A DNA stretch of 64,000 nt, taken from NCBI RefSeq assembly GCF_010499245.1, contig NZ_JAAGOW010000002.1, positions 806,001 to 870,000 of the forward strand, written 5' to 3'. The notes below the pieces were generated by a model. It saw only the letters and a list, made by a program, of their open reading frames with translations, was not told where the DNA came from and searched no databases. The stretch is from Variovorax sp. WS11 (lineage in GTDB: Bacteria; Pseudomonadota; Gammaproteobacteria; Burkholderiales; Burkholderiaceae_C). Made by a program: the position numbers and the translations under genes. This document shows positions 44,068 to 52,542 of the stretch, piece by piece (position 1 is the first letter of the stretch; every line of letters begins with the position of its first letter).

Positions 44068-44705
44068 CTCGGCACCGCCGCACCGGCAGTGGCCCGGCCT
44101 CCGCGCAGCCAATGCCTGAGACGAGACAAGAAACCAGCTTGCGCCCTCGGCGACGCCTGCAAGGCACGCGGCGGACCGCTGCTGCGCAGCGCGCCTCGAA
44201 GCTCGAGCCCGGCCAAGAGCGAATCCGCTTCGGGAGGACTCAGGCCGCCCACTGTCGTCATCCATTCCCGCGAGACCGGCCGCCGCGTCATCGCGGCGAG
44301 GGTGCGCAGGATCTTCATCGACGTGCGGTGGACGGGCACGTCCCAGTACTTGAGCTGGTACAGGCTTGCGCCTTGATCGGCAATTGAAACCTGCGCGGTG
44401 CGCACGGCCGAATCGCGACGATTGAGCACGCGCACGGCGGCCAGGTCCAGGGCTTGCATCAGCGTGGCGACAAGGAAGCCCCGCTCGATCGCCAGCGCGT
44501 CGACATCGGCGAGGAGTCCTCTCTCGTGCGTGATGCGCAGGCTCAGCCGGTCTCCCTGTTCCTGCAGCACGACGTCTGCGTCGGCCGTGTCGCAAAGCTC
44601 CCACTGCACGATGCTGCGCCCGGCGACCACGGGCAGCATGGCTTCGAAGCGCTCCTTGAGCAGGTGCGGCAGGGATGCCGGGCTGATCGAGACCGTTTTC
44701 TTCAT
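44064..44705 (-). CDS. Uncharacterised first protein of the GTPase-Roadblock cassette
   Basis: 213 residues, no family recognised. The N-terminal 120 residues are mixed alpha/beta (GRSIVQWELCDTADADVVLQ). Residues 125-175 look like a winged helix (TSMKILRTLAAMTRRPVSRE ... EADSLLAGLELRGALR). The tail is basic and amphipathic (FLSRLRHWLRGGR), possibly membrane-touching. It overlaps the GTPase gene by 4 bp, so the two are translationally coupled. It may be the effector or the DNA-binding output of the switch; that is speculation. Confidence 0.55.
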   Translation of the reverse strand: MKKTVSISPASLPHLLKERFEAMLPVVAGRSIVQWELCDTADADVVLQEQGDRLSLRITHERGLLADVDALAIERGFLVATLMQALDLAAVRVLNRRDSAVRTAQVSIADQGASLYQLKYWDVPVHRTSMKILRTLAAMTRRPVSREWMTTVGGLSPPEADSLLAGLELRGALRSSGPPRALQASPRAQAGFLSRLRHWLRGGRATAGAAVPR

Positions 44706-45220
44706 GCGCTATCCAAAAAACCGAACACCCCTAGAGGCACGCAACAACTTCCAATGGAAGATTGATTTTTTCCAGAATAACGGCACGGTGCAGGTCTGAG
44801 TGGCAGAAATCGGCGCCGATCTGCCAAAGATTGCCTGACCGAGAAAAATTCCCGATTTACGCCTCGATCATTGCGCTTCCATATCTGGATTTTTCAGAAA
44901 TCGGTGCGAGGGTTTGGGGATTTCAAATCGAGAGCAGATCAGAAGGATCTGCGGATATAGATGCTCATCACCTATGAGGAGACTGGCAGAAATCACTCCA
45001 TCGACAGGAATTCAGCCAGAGCCTCAATTTCCACAAGACGTGATGCCGGTTTTTTATATTCAAGAATCCAACGTCAATCTGACGGCATGAAATAAATTCT
45101 CCAAATTCATTTCATGTAATATTTTTTATTCGAATCCACGCAATCCGAACACAACCTGCACGACTTTAGCTTTAAAAACAATGCATCGCGGTGACTCCGA
45201 CAAAAAGCGAGAATCCTCTG
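44706..45220. other. A+T-rich non-coding region upstream of the GTPase cassette
   Basis: No gene is supported in these 515 bp; base composition is far lower in G+C than the flanks. It should hold the cassette promoter on the minus strand. Notable content: the inverted repeat CATGAAAT-N15-ATTTCATG at 45086-45116, and the words GGCAGAAATC (twice) and CAGAAATCGGTGCG. No RNA gene was recognised. The base composition suggests foreign or strongly regulated DNA. Confidence 0.55.
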
Positions 45221-46066
45221 TCATAGCAGCCCGCCCATTCTTTTCGCCGCCTCCCTCAACGCCCCGATCCTCTTCACCGCGTCCTCCATCGTCATGCGTG
45301 CTGTCGGCGCATGCACCGCCATCGCCGCGCGCGCCTTCCCCGCCGCATCCAGCACCGGCACCGCCACGGCGACCAGCCCCGCGATGAACTCCTCCCGATC
45401 GGTCGAGTAGCCCCGCTTCGCGATCGCCTCGCACTCGGCCCGCAGCGTGTCCGCATCGGTGATCGTGTTGGCCGTCATGCGCGTCAGCGTGATCTGCCCG
45501 ATCACCGCATCGCGTTCCTTCTGCTCCATCTGCGCCAGGAACAGCTTGCCGCTCGCCGTGCAATGCAGCGGCACGTGCGAGCCCACGTCCAGCGTCAGCC
45601 GAAGCGGCCATTGCGCCTCGACGCGGTCGAGGTACAGCACCTGCACCCCGTCCAGCGTCGTGAAGTTGCAGGTCTCCCCCACCTGCCGCACCAGCTCCGA
45701 CAGCACCTCGTGCCGCAGCCCGCGCACCACGCCGTGGTTCAGCGTGTCGAAGGCCAGCTGCCGCAGCGCGGGCCCGACGCTGAACACGCGCTCGTCCACG
45801 TCGCGCGCCAGGAAGCCCGTCGCCAGCAGCTGCGTGCAGATGCGATGCGCCGTGCCCTTGGGCAGCGACAGCTGCGCCGCCAGGTCGGCCAGCGACAGCG
45901 CGCGGCCCTCGTTGGCCAGCAGGGCCAGCAGGCGCAGGCTGCGCTCGGCCGATGAGCCCGTCGCCGGCTCCTCGGCCGGGGGCGCGGGCGCGGGGACGTG
46001 CGCCGCAGGGCGCTTCTTCGAGACAAGGGCAGGGGCAGCAGCGGATTTGCGCGCAGGAGACGTCAT
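45221..46066 (-). CDS. IclR-family regulator, divergent from the GMC oxidoreductase
   Basis: 281 residues. A proline/alanine-rich leader of about 40 residues precedes the winged helix (LRLLALLANEGRALSLADLA ... LPKGTAHRICTQLLATGFLA). The effector domain has DGVQVLYLDRVEAQW and HCTASGKLFLAQ. It is divergent from the GMC oxidoreductase gene, with the palindrome GGAAC-N5-GTTCC in between. It resembles the xsc-linked IclR in the effector domain (YLDRVE, HC(S/T)ASGK(V/L)FLAQM), which suggests related ligands or recent common origin. Confidence 0.87.
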   Translation of the reverse strand: MTSPARKSAAAPALVSKKRPAAHVPAPAPPAEEPATGSSAERSLRLLALLANEGRALSLADLAAQLSLPKGTAHRICTQLLATGFLARDVDERVFSVGPALRQLAFDTLNHGVVRGLRHEVLSELVRQVGETCNFTTLDGVQVLYLDRVEAQWPLRLTLDVGSHVPLHCTASGKLFLAQMEQKERDAVIGQITLTRMTANTITDADTLRAECEAIAKRGYSTDREEFIAGLVAVAVPVLDAAGKARAAMAVHAPTARMTMEDAVKRIGALREAAKRMGGLL

Positions 46067-46085
46067 ACGGGTAAACCTCTAAAGT

Positions 46086-46100
46086 GGAACGTTGCGTTCC
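46086..46100. promoter_or_regulatory. Palindrome GGAAC-N5-GTTCC before the GMC oxidoreductase operon
   Basis: GGAAC-gttgc-GTTCC is the same dyad as at 9846-9860. It overlaps a weak -35 (TTGCGT, 46092-46097) that lies 17 bp before TAGCAT on the plus strand. A bound IclR protein would cover the promoter of the GMC-MHS genes. Confidence 0.55.
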
Positions 46101-46159
46101 GAAAATTCATCGCCTAGCATCGACGACCGAAGCGATTGTTCCATTGCCCGAAAGCCTGC

Positions 46160-47803
46160 ATGCCTGTTGAAGAAGAGTTCGATTACATCGTCGTGGGCGC
46201 CGGCTCGGCCGGCTGCGTGCTGGCCGGGCGGCTCAGCGAAGACCCGGCAACGCGGGTGCTGCTGCTGGAGGCGGGGCCGGCCGACAACTCGCTGTGGATC
46301 CACCTGCCCATCGGCTACGGCAAGACGATGTGGAGCCCCACCTACAACTGGCGCTTCGAGACCGACCCCGACCCGAACATGAACGGCCGGCGCATCTACT
46401 GGCCGCGCGGCAAGACGCTGGGCGGCTCCAGCTCGATCAACGGCCTGATCTACATCCGCGGCCAGCGCGAGGACTACGACCACTGGGCCGCGCTGGGCAA
46501 CACGGGGTGGGGGTACGACGATGTGCTGCCCTACTTCATCCAGTCCGAAGGCAACCAGCGCGGCGCGGACGCCTTCCACGGCGCGGACGGCCCGCTCAAG
46601 GTCTCGGACATCGGCGCGAAGCACGAGCTGATCGAGGCCTTCATCGAAGGCGCACAGCAGATCGGCCCCTTGAGCGTGAAGCGCACCGACGACTTCAACG
46701 GCGCCGAGCAGGCGGGCGCCGGCTACTACCAGCTCACCACACATCAGGGGTGGCGCTGCAGCACGGCCAAGGCCTATCTCGAGCCGGCGAAAGGCCGGAG
46801 CAACCTGCGGATCGCGACCGAGGCGCTGGCCACGGGCCTGATGTTCGAAGGCCGCCGCGCAGTCGGCGTGCGCTACACGCAAGGCGGCGCGGCGACGAGC
46901 GCGCGCTGCCGCGCCGAGGTGCTGCTCTGCGCAGGCGCAATCCAGTCGCCGCAGCTGCTGCAGCTCTCCGGTATCGGACCACGCGCGCTGCTCGAGAAAC
47001 GCGGCGTTCCGCTCGTGCACGATTTGCCCGGCGTGGGCGAGAACCTGCAGGACCACCTGCAGATCCGCCTCGGCTACGAGTGCACGAAGCCCATCACCAC
47101 CAACGACCAGCTCAACTCCTGGATCGGCCAGGCCAAGATGGGCCTCGAATGGCTGCTGCACCGCAGCGGCCCGCTGGCGGTGGGCATCAACCAGGGCGGC
47201 TGCTTCATGCGCGCGCTGGCCGATGCGAATGGGCAACCCGTGGCGGCTACGCCCGACATCCAGTTCCACGTCGCCACGCTGTCGGCCGACATGGCGGGCG
47301 GCAAGGTGCATCCCTGGTCGGGCTTCACGCTGTCGATCTGCCAGCTGCGGCCGGAGTCGCGCGGCCACCTCCGCATCCGCTCGCGCGACCCGGCCGAGCC
47401 GCCGGAGATGCAGCCCAACTACCTCGCGACCGAGCTCGATCGCGCGACCGCGGTGGCCGGCGTGAAGGCGGCGCGCGCCATCGCCGCCTCGCCGGCGATG
47501 CGGCCCTACGTCAAGCGCGAAGTCAAGCCGGGGCCCGACGCGACGAGCGATGCCGATCTGCTGGAGTTCTGCCGCAACAACGGCGCCACCATCTTCCACC
47601 CCACCGGCACCTGCCGCATGGGCAGCGACCCGCTGGCCGTGGTCGATGCGCGCCTGCGCGTGCATGGCATCGGCGGGCTGCGCGTGATCGACTGCTCGGC
47701 CATGCCCACGCTGGTGTCGGGCAACACCAATGCCCCGGCCGTGATGATGGCCGAGAAGGCCGTCGACCTGATTCGCGAGGACGCCACCGCCCTCGCCTGC
47801 TGA
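46160..47803 (+). CDS. GMC-family FAD alcohol oxidoreductase
   Basis: 547 residues from the ATG at 46160. The FAD motif is YIVVGAGSAGCVLAGRLSED (about residues 9-28), the GMC signatures are WPRGKTLGGSSSINGLIYIR and AGAIQSPQLLQLSGIGP, and the catalytic histidine region reads HPTGTCRMG, followed by VSGNTNAPAVMMAEKAVDL. It resembles choline/alcohol dehydrogenases of the BetA/AlkJ type, which oxidise an alcohol to an aldehyde and pass electrons to the quinone pool. The substrate is unknown. It is followed after 56 bp by an MHS transporter gene. Confidence 0.85.
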   Translation: MPVEEEFDYIVVGAGSAGCVLAGRLSEDPATRVLLLEAGPADNSLWIHLPIGYGKTMWSPTYNWRFETDPDPNMNGRRIYWPRGKTLGGSSSINGLIYIRGQREDYDHWAALGNTGWGYDDVLPYFIQSEGNQRGADAFHGADGPLKVSDIGAKHELIEAFIEGAQQIGPLSVKRTDDFNGAEQAGAGYYQLTTHQGWRCSTAKAYLEPAKGRSNLRIATEALATGLMFEGRRAVGVRYTQGGAATSARCRAEVLLCAGAIQSPQLLQLSGIGPRALLEKRGVPLVHDLPGVGENLQDHLQIRLGYECTKPITTNDQLNSWIGQAKMGLEWLLHRSGPLAVGINQGGCFMRALADANGQPVAATPDIQFHVATLSADMAGGKVHPWSGFTLSICQLRPESRGHLRIRSRDPAEPPEMQPNYLATELDRATAVAGVKAARAIAASPAMRPYVKREVKPGPDATSDADLLEFCRNNGATIFHPTGTCRMGSDPLAVVDARLRVHGIGGLRVIDCSAMPTLVSGNTNAPAVMMAEKAVDLIREDATALAC

Positions 47804-47859
47804 GTTCCGCCGCCCTCGCAGAAAGGGCATCCACAACAACACTTCACCGGAGACAAACA

Positions 47860-49194
47860 ATGAGTGCAACGGACGAGAAGGCGATTCGACGGGTCGTGAC
47901 CTCCGCGCTGGTAGGCGCCAGCATCGAGTGGTACGACTTCTTCCTTTACGGCGTGGTCGCCGGCATCGTGTTCAACAAGCTCTACTTCCCGGGCAGCGAC
48001 CCGGTGGTGTCGACGCTGCTGGCCTACACCACCTTCGCGGTGGGCTTCGTCACGCGGCCGCTGGGCGGCGTGATCTTCGGGCACTTCGGCGACAAGATCG
48101 GCCGCAAGAGCATGCTGATCCTCACGCTGATGATCATGGGCGTGGCCACCTTCCTGATCGGGCTGGTGCCGACCTATGCGCAGATCGGCATCGCCGCGCC
48201 CATCCTGCTGCTCCTGCTGCGCGTGGCGCAGGGCATCGGCCTCGGCGGCGAATGGGGCGGCGCGGTGCTGATGGCCTACGAGTACGCGCCCAAGGAGAAG
48301 CGCGGCTTCTACGCCTCGCTGCCGCAGATCGGCCTGGCGATCGGGCTGTGCATGGCCTCGGGCGTGGTGGCGCTGTTGTCCTTCCTGCTGACCGATGAGC
48401 AGTTCCTGGCCTGGGGCTGGCGCGTCGCCTTCCTGCTGTCGGGCGTGATGGTGGCGGTGGGCATGTACATCCGCCTGCATGTGCAGGAGACGCCGGAGTT
48501 CGCCGCGGTGAAAGCGCGCAACGCCGAGCTGCGCATTCCCTTCATGGACATGCTCCGGCGCTACCCGGGCAACGTGCTCAAGGGCATGGGCGCGCGCTAC
48601 ATCGACGGCGTGTTCTTCAACATCTTCGGCGTGTTCTCCATCAACTACCTCACCACCACGCTCAAGATCAGCCGCACCGAGGCGCTGCTGGGCGTGATGG
48701 CGGCGGCGGTGGTGATGATCTTCACCATCCCCTTCTTCGGGCGCATGTCCGACCGGCTGGGGCGGCCCAGGGTCTACATGTGGGGCTCGCTGATCACCGC
48801 CATCGCCGCCTTCCCCGGCTTCTGGCTGATGACGCACAGCGGCGGCAACGTGCTGCTGGTGTGGCTCGCGATCATCGTGCCCTTCGGCATCCTCTACGCC
48901 TCGGTCTACGGACCGGAGGCCGCCCTCTTCTGCGACCTCTTCGATGCCAAGGTGCGCTACACCGGCATCTCCTTCGTCTACCAGTTCTCGGGCATCTTCG
49001 CCTCGGGCATCACGCCCATCGTCGCGACCGCGCTGCTCAAGTCGGGCGGGGGCGAGCCCTGGCAGATCTGCATGTACGTGCTGTTCGCGGGGGTGGTGTC
49101 GGCGCTGTGCGCCTGGCTGATCGGGCGCTCAGGGCCGGCGGGCGAGGCACAGGCCGAAGGACGCCCGCTCAGGGCGAGCGGGGCCGGCCGATAG
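47860..49194 (+). CDS. MHS-family (metabolite:H+ symporter) MFS transporter
   Basis: 444 residues and about 12 membrane helices. The MHS signature is GASIEWYDFFLYGVVAGIVF, with TRPLGGVIFGHFGDKIGRKS and RVAQGIGLGGEWGGAVLMAY. Family members bring in carboxylates, osmolytes or aromatic acids with protons. GGAG lies 8 nt before the ATG. Gene order suggests it imports the alcohol (or its acid relative) used by the GMC enzyme upstream. Confidence 0.88.
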   Translation: MSATDEKAIRRVVTSALVGASIEWYDFFLYGVVAGIVFNKLYFPGSDPVVSTLLAYTTFAVGFVTRPLGGVIFGHFGDKIGRKSMLILTLMIMGVATFLIGLVPTYAQIGIAAPILLLLLRVAQGIGLGGEWGGAVLMAYEYAPKEKRGFYASLPQIGLAIGLCMASGVVALLSFLLTDEQFLAWGWRVAFLLSGVMVAVGMYIRLHVQETPEFAAVKARNAELRIPFMDMLRRYPGNVLKGMGARYIDGVFFNIFGVFSINYLTTTLKISRTEALLGVMAAAVVMIFTIPFFGRMSDRLGRPRVYMWGSLITAIAAFPGFWLMTHSGGNVLLVWLAIIVPFGILYASVYGPEAALFCDLFDAKVRYTGISFVYQFSGIFASGITPIVATALLKSGGGEPWQICMYVLFAGVVSALCAWLIGRSGPAGEAQAEGRPLRASGAGR

Positions 49195-49265
49195 GACTCG
49201 GGGGCGGCGCGGTTGAAGCGGAGGCAGAATCCGGCCTTGCGCCATTCACGAGCACAAGGACCCCC

Positions 49266-49979
49266 ATGACCGACCTGTCCGCCTTTCCGATCACGAAGAA
49301 GTGGCCCGCCGCGCATCCGGACCGGCTGCAGCTCTACTCGCTGCCGACGCCCAACGGGGTCAAGGTCTCGGTCATGCTCGAGGAGACCGGCCTGCCCTAC
49401 GAGCCGCACCTGGTCAGCTTCGAGACGCACGACCAGATGTCGCCGGAATTCCTCTCGCTCAGCCCCAACAACAAGATCCCGGCCATCCTCGATCCCGACG
49501 GGCCGGGCGGCAAGCCGCTGCCCGTCTTCGAATCCGGTGCGATCCTGATCTACCTGGCCGACAAGACCGGCCAGCTGATGCCCGCCGATCCTGCCGCCCG
49601 CTACGAGACGCTGCAGTGGCTGATGTTCCAGATGGGCGGCATCGGCCCGATGTTCGGCCAAGTCGGCTTCTTCCACAAATTCGCCGGCAAGCACTACGAC
49701 GACAAGCGGCCGCTCGACCGCTACGTGGCCGAATCGCGGCGGCTGCTCGGCGTGCTCGAGAAGCGGCTTGCGGGGCGCGACTGGATCATGGGCGACGACT
49801 ACACGATCGCCGACATCGCCACCTTCCCCTGGGTGCGCAACCTGGTGGGCTTCTACGAGGCCGGCGAGCTGGTGGAGTTCCACGCCTTCCCGCATGTGAA
49901 GCGCGCGCTCGAAGCCTTCGTGGCCCGCCCCGCGGTCGTGCGAGGCCTGGGCATTCCGAGCCGGACCGCGCCCGGCTGA
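49266..49979 (+). CDS. Glutathione S-transferase (YfcG/nu-like)
   Basis: 237 residues. The N-terminal thioredoxin-like domain has LYSLPTPNGVKVSVMLEETG and FESGAILIYLADKTG (the glutathione-binding ES pair). The C-terminal helical domain reads MFQMGGIGPMFGQVGFFHKF, typical of YfcG/Ure2-like GSTs that reduce disulfides. AAGGA precedes the ATG. A 71-bp gap follows the transporter gene, so it may share the transcript. Confidence 0.85.
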   Translation: MTDLSAFPITKKWPAAHPDRLQLYSLPTPNGVKVSVMLEETGLPYEPHLVSFETHDQMSPEFLSLSPNNKIPAILDPDGPGGKPLPVFESGAILIYLADKTGQLMPADPAARYETLQWLMFQMGGIGPMFGQVGFFHKFAGKHYDDKRPLDRYVAESRRLLGVLEKRLAGRDWIMGDDYTIADIATFPWVRNLVGFYEAGELVEFHAFPHVKRALEAFVARPAVVRGLGIPSRTAPG

Positions 49980-50007
49980 GTACGCTGGCGGGGCAGGCCC
50001 TCGCTCC

Positions 50008-50436
50008 TCACTCCTCTTTCCACTCCTGCCCCGCCAGCGTCAGCGCTGCGCGGTAGGCGGCCCGGCCGGCCACCTTGGTTTCATGGATCAGCTCCTTCAC
50101 CCGCTGCGCCCGCTCCTTCGGCGGCAGCAGGTGGGGCGGCTCGTCCGCCAGCTGGCGGGCGGCGGCCAGCAGCGCGTTGGCCGCGCTGACGCAGAACTGG
50201 ATGGCCGCACGATCGCTGGCGGTCCCCTGCTCGTGCTCCAGGGCCAGTCCGGGCGGCAAATGAGGCAGGATGGGCCCATCGTTGCCGGCCTGGGCGTGGT
50301 CGGGCCAGGGCCCGATCATGGCCAGCCTGTCGTGCAGGCAATCCTGCGACGCCGTGTACGAGCAAAAGCCGTCGAACGCGCGCTGGGTGGTGTCGGACAG
50401 GGACTGTTCCATCGAATGCTGCTTCGTCATGCTCAT
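50008..50436 (-). CDS. Hypothetical protein coupled to an alpha/beta hydrolase
   Basis: 142 residues, no family recognised. There is no signal peptide or membrane helix; the C-terminal half is helical and charged (PPKERAQRVKELIHETKVAG). The start ATGA overlaps the hydrolase stop (50433-50436), so the two are translated together. It ends 28 bp from the glutathione transferase stop. Confidence 0.6.
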   Translation of the reverse strand: MSMTKQHSMEQSLSDTTQRAFDGFCSYTASQDCLHDRLAMIGPWPDHAQAGNDGPILPHLPPGLALEHEQGTASDRAAIQFCVSAANALLAAARQLADEPPHLLPPKERAQRVKELIHETKVAGRAAYRAALTLAGQEWKEE

Positions 50437-51266
50437 GCGCGCGCCGCCAGTGCCTGCGGCGCCGGTTGTTGTTGCCAGGCCGGGTCCGCGGTGCCGGCCT
50501 CCTCGAGCCAATCCCGAAGCGTCATCAGCAAGGCCTCCGGCTGGTCCGCATGCACCCAGTGCCCGGCATGGGGGATGGTGTGCACGCGCGCCTGCGGGAA
50601 CATGCGCGCGATGCCCGCATGCGACTCGGGCCGAACGTAGTCGGAATAGGCTCCCGCCAGGAACAGGGCCGGCCCCTCGTAGCACCGGCGCGACGGCCGC
50701 TGGAACTCGCACAGGTCCTGCATGCACATGGCCACCGCCAGCAGGTTGAGCCGCCAATCGAAGCGCTCGTCGTTGCGCCAGACCCTGGGCAGCAGGAAGT
50801 CCATCGGCGCATCGCCTTCGAGACTGCGGGCCAGCGCCGCGCTGGCCTCCTGGCGCCCCAGTGCCGCCGCCAGGTCCAGGCCCCGCATGGCCGTCATGTA
50901 GGGCGAGAACTGGTCGCCGTAGCGCTCGGGCGCGATGTCGACCACCGCCACGCCGGCAAGCGCCTGCGGGTGCTCCAGGGCCAGGGTCATGGCGGTCTTG
51001 CCGCCCATGCTGTGGCCGATCACGAAGGGCCGGCCCAGCCGCTCGCGCTCGATCAGCGCCAGCACGTCGCGTGCCATCTCGGCATAGGACATACCCTGGC
51101 CGCGGGGCGACGCCCCGTGGTTGCGGGCGTCGGGCAGGTAGACGCGATGGGTCTTGCCGAGCGCCTGGGCGATCCGCTTCCAGTTGCGTCCGGCCCCGAA
51201 CAACCCATGCAGGATGATCACCGGGGGCCCGTCGCCGACGGCCTCACATGCCAAATCGATAGCCAT
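50433..51266 (-). CDS. Alpha/beta-hydrolase (YbfF-like esterase)
   Basis: 277 residues from the ATG at 51266. The oxyanion region is LHGLFGAGRNWKRIA, the nucleophile elbow is IGHSMGGKTA, and the catalytic histidine is in HAGHWVHADQPEALL. Overall it is like the YbfF acyl-CoA/ester hydrolases. A 23-codon upstream frame with a better ribosome site ends 7 bp before this start. The substrate is unknown. Confidence 0.82.
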   Translation of the reverse strand: MAIDLACEAVGDGPPVIILHGLFGAGRNWKRIAQALGKTHRVYLPDARNHGASPRGQGMSYAEMARDVLALIERERLGRPFVIGHSMGGKTAMTLALEHPQALAGVAVVDIAPERYGDQFSPYMTAMRGLDLAAALGRQEASAALARSLEGDAPMDFLLPRVWRNDERFDWRLNLLAVAMCMQDLCEFQRPSRRCYEGPALFLAGAYSDYVRPESHAGIARMFPQARVHTIPHAGHWVHADQPEALLMTLRDWLEEAGTADPAWQQQPAPQALAARA

Positions 51267-51273
51267 GGCGCGC

Positions 51274-51345
51274 CTAGACCTGTTTCGCGTGCAGCCGCCC
51301 AAGCGGCGTGGATTTCAGCAATCTCTCCCTCTGGCGCACCGTCAT
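51274..51345 (-). other. 23-codon upstream frame, possible leader peptide
   Basis: ATG at 51345 with AGGAG 9 nt upstream; the frame reads MTVRQRERLLK then STPLGRLHAKQV and stops at 51274, only 7 bp before the hydrolase ATG, whose own ribosome site is weak. This could couple translation. It is too short to judge by composition. Confidence 0.35.
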
Positions 51346-51359
51346 CTGTCGAGTCTCCT

Positions 51360-51395
51360 GAATGGCGATTGGAATGGCGATAGGAATGGCGATTT
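51360..51395. repeat. Three tandem 12-bp repeats before the LysR gene
   Basis: GAATGGCGATTG, GAATGGCGATAG and GAATGGCGATTT follow each other without a gap. They lie in the gap between the divergent hydrolase and LysR genes. They could be binding sites or a slippage-prone tract. Confidence 0.6.
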
Positions 51396-51516
51396 GAAGT
51401 GAGGCGGAGCTTATGGGCGCCGGACCGGCCCGTAAAATGGTTTCGGTCGATGGGTCGCATTGATATGACGAATACCTGACACCCGCGACCAGGGTGTCGA
51501 CGAGCGGAAGCCGGCC

Positions 51517-52542
51517 ATGCACTTCAACAAGCTGGACCTGAACCTGCTGGTGGCGCTGGACGCGCTGCTCATCGAGGGCAGCATCAGCCGTGCGGCGGCG
51601 CGCGTGCACCTCAGCCAGTCCGCCATGAGCAACGCCCTGGCCCGGCTGCGGGCTTTTTTCGAGGACGATCTGCTGGTGCAGGTGGGCCGCACGCTGGAGC
51701 TCACGCCCCGGGCGAAGGCCCTCAAGGAAGCCGTGCGCGACGTGCTGATGCGCGTCGACAGCGCCATCGCGGCGGAGCCGCAGTTCGACCCCTCACGCTC
51801 CGACCGCACCTTCCAGCTGCTGGTCTCCGACTACACCACGGTCACCTTGATGCCGCACCTGCTCGCCCTGGCGCGGCGGCAGTCGAGCACCGTGCGCTTC
51901 CAGCTGTGCCCGCTGCCGCACCTGGACCAGCCGCAGCGCGCGCTGGGGCGCGGCGAGGCCGACATGATGGTGATCCCGCGCAACTACTGCTCGCCCGACC
52001 ATCCGGTCGAGCCCCTGTTCGAGGAGGAATACGTGTGTGCCGTGTGGAACGGCAGCCGCTTCGCGCGCGCCGGCGCCGTGAGCGAGGCGGACTACGCGGC
52101 GGCCGACCACGTCGAGGTGCAGCCCTCCGGCGTGGGCCAGCCCACGCTCGACACCTGGTTCCTGGAGCGCAGCGGCATGGAACGCCGCATCGAGGTCAGG
52201 ACCTTCAGCTTCATCGCCGCGCCCTTCCTGGTCCTGGGCACCGACCGCATCGCCACGATCCAGCGGCGCCTGGGCCGCATGGCGCAGCAGTTCCTGCCGC
52301 TGACGATCCTGGAGGCGCCCATGGCGCTGCCCCGGATGGCGCAGTCGGTGCAATGGCACAAGTACCGCAGCCGCGACCCGGGGCTGGTCTGGCTGCGCGG
52401 CCTGCTGCACCAGGCCGTCGAGGAAATGGACGCACGGCCGGAGGCAGCGCTCCCTACATCCGCCCCTTCCACGGCACCAGCCGCCGCTCCAGCCAGCGCA
52501 TCAGCAGGTCGAACAGGTAAGCCACCACGCCGATCACGATGA
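51517..52542 (+). CDS. LysR-family regulator (NodD/PcpR-like)
   Basis: 341 residues. The winged helix is at about residues 5-64 (LDLNLLVALDALLIEGSISR ... SQSAMSNALARLR), of the NodD-like class. The effector domain follows (EEEYVCAVWNGSRFAR). The last 35 residues (PTSAPSTAPAAAPASASAG ...) are low-complexity and overlap the convergent tauC gene by 89 bp, so the true tail may be an extension gained by loss of an earlier stop. Target genes are unknown; the divergent hydrolase is the nearest candidate. Confidence 0.83.
   Translation: MHFNKLDLNLLVALDALLIEGSISRAAARVHLSQSAMSNALARLRAFFEDDLLVQVGRTLELTPRAKALKEAVRDVLMRVDSAIAAEPQFDPSRSDRTFQLLVSDYTTVTLMPHLLALARRQSSTVRFQLCPLPHLDQPQRALGRGEADMMVIPRNYCSPDHPVEPLFEEEYVCAVWNGSRFARAGAVSEADYAAADHVEVQPSGVGQPTLDTWFLERSGMERRIEVRTFSFIAAPFLVLGTDRIATIQRRLGRMAQQFLPLTILEAPMALPRMAQSVQWHKYRSRDPGLVWLRGLLHQAVEEMDARPEAALPTSAPSTAPAAAPASASAGRTGKPPRRSR

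Noticed and set aside
44762..44977. 71-codon open frame in the A+T-rich gap
   Set aside because: No ribosome site, no matching composition and no signature; kept as non-coding.
44706..45220. Small RNA gene or sigma-54 promoter in the A+T-rich region
   Set aside because: TGGC-like words lack the GG-N10-GC spacing, and no terminator marks an RNA end.
51360..51395. CRISPR-like repeat
   Set aside because: Three 12-bp units without spacers and no cas genes nearby; a simple tandem repeat.
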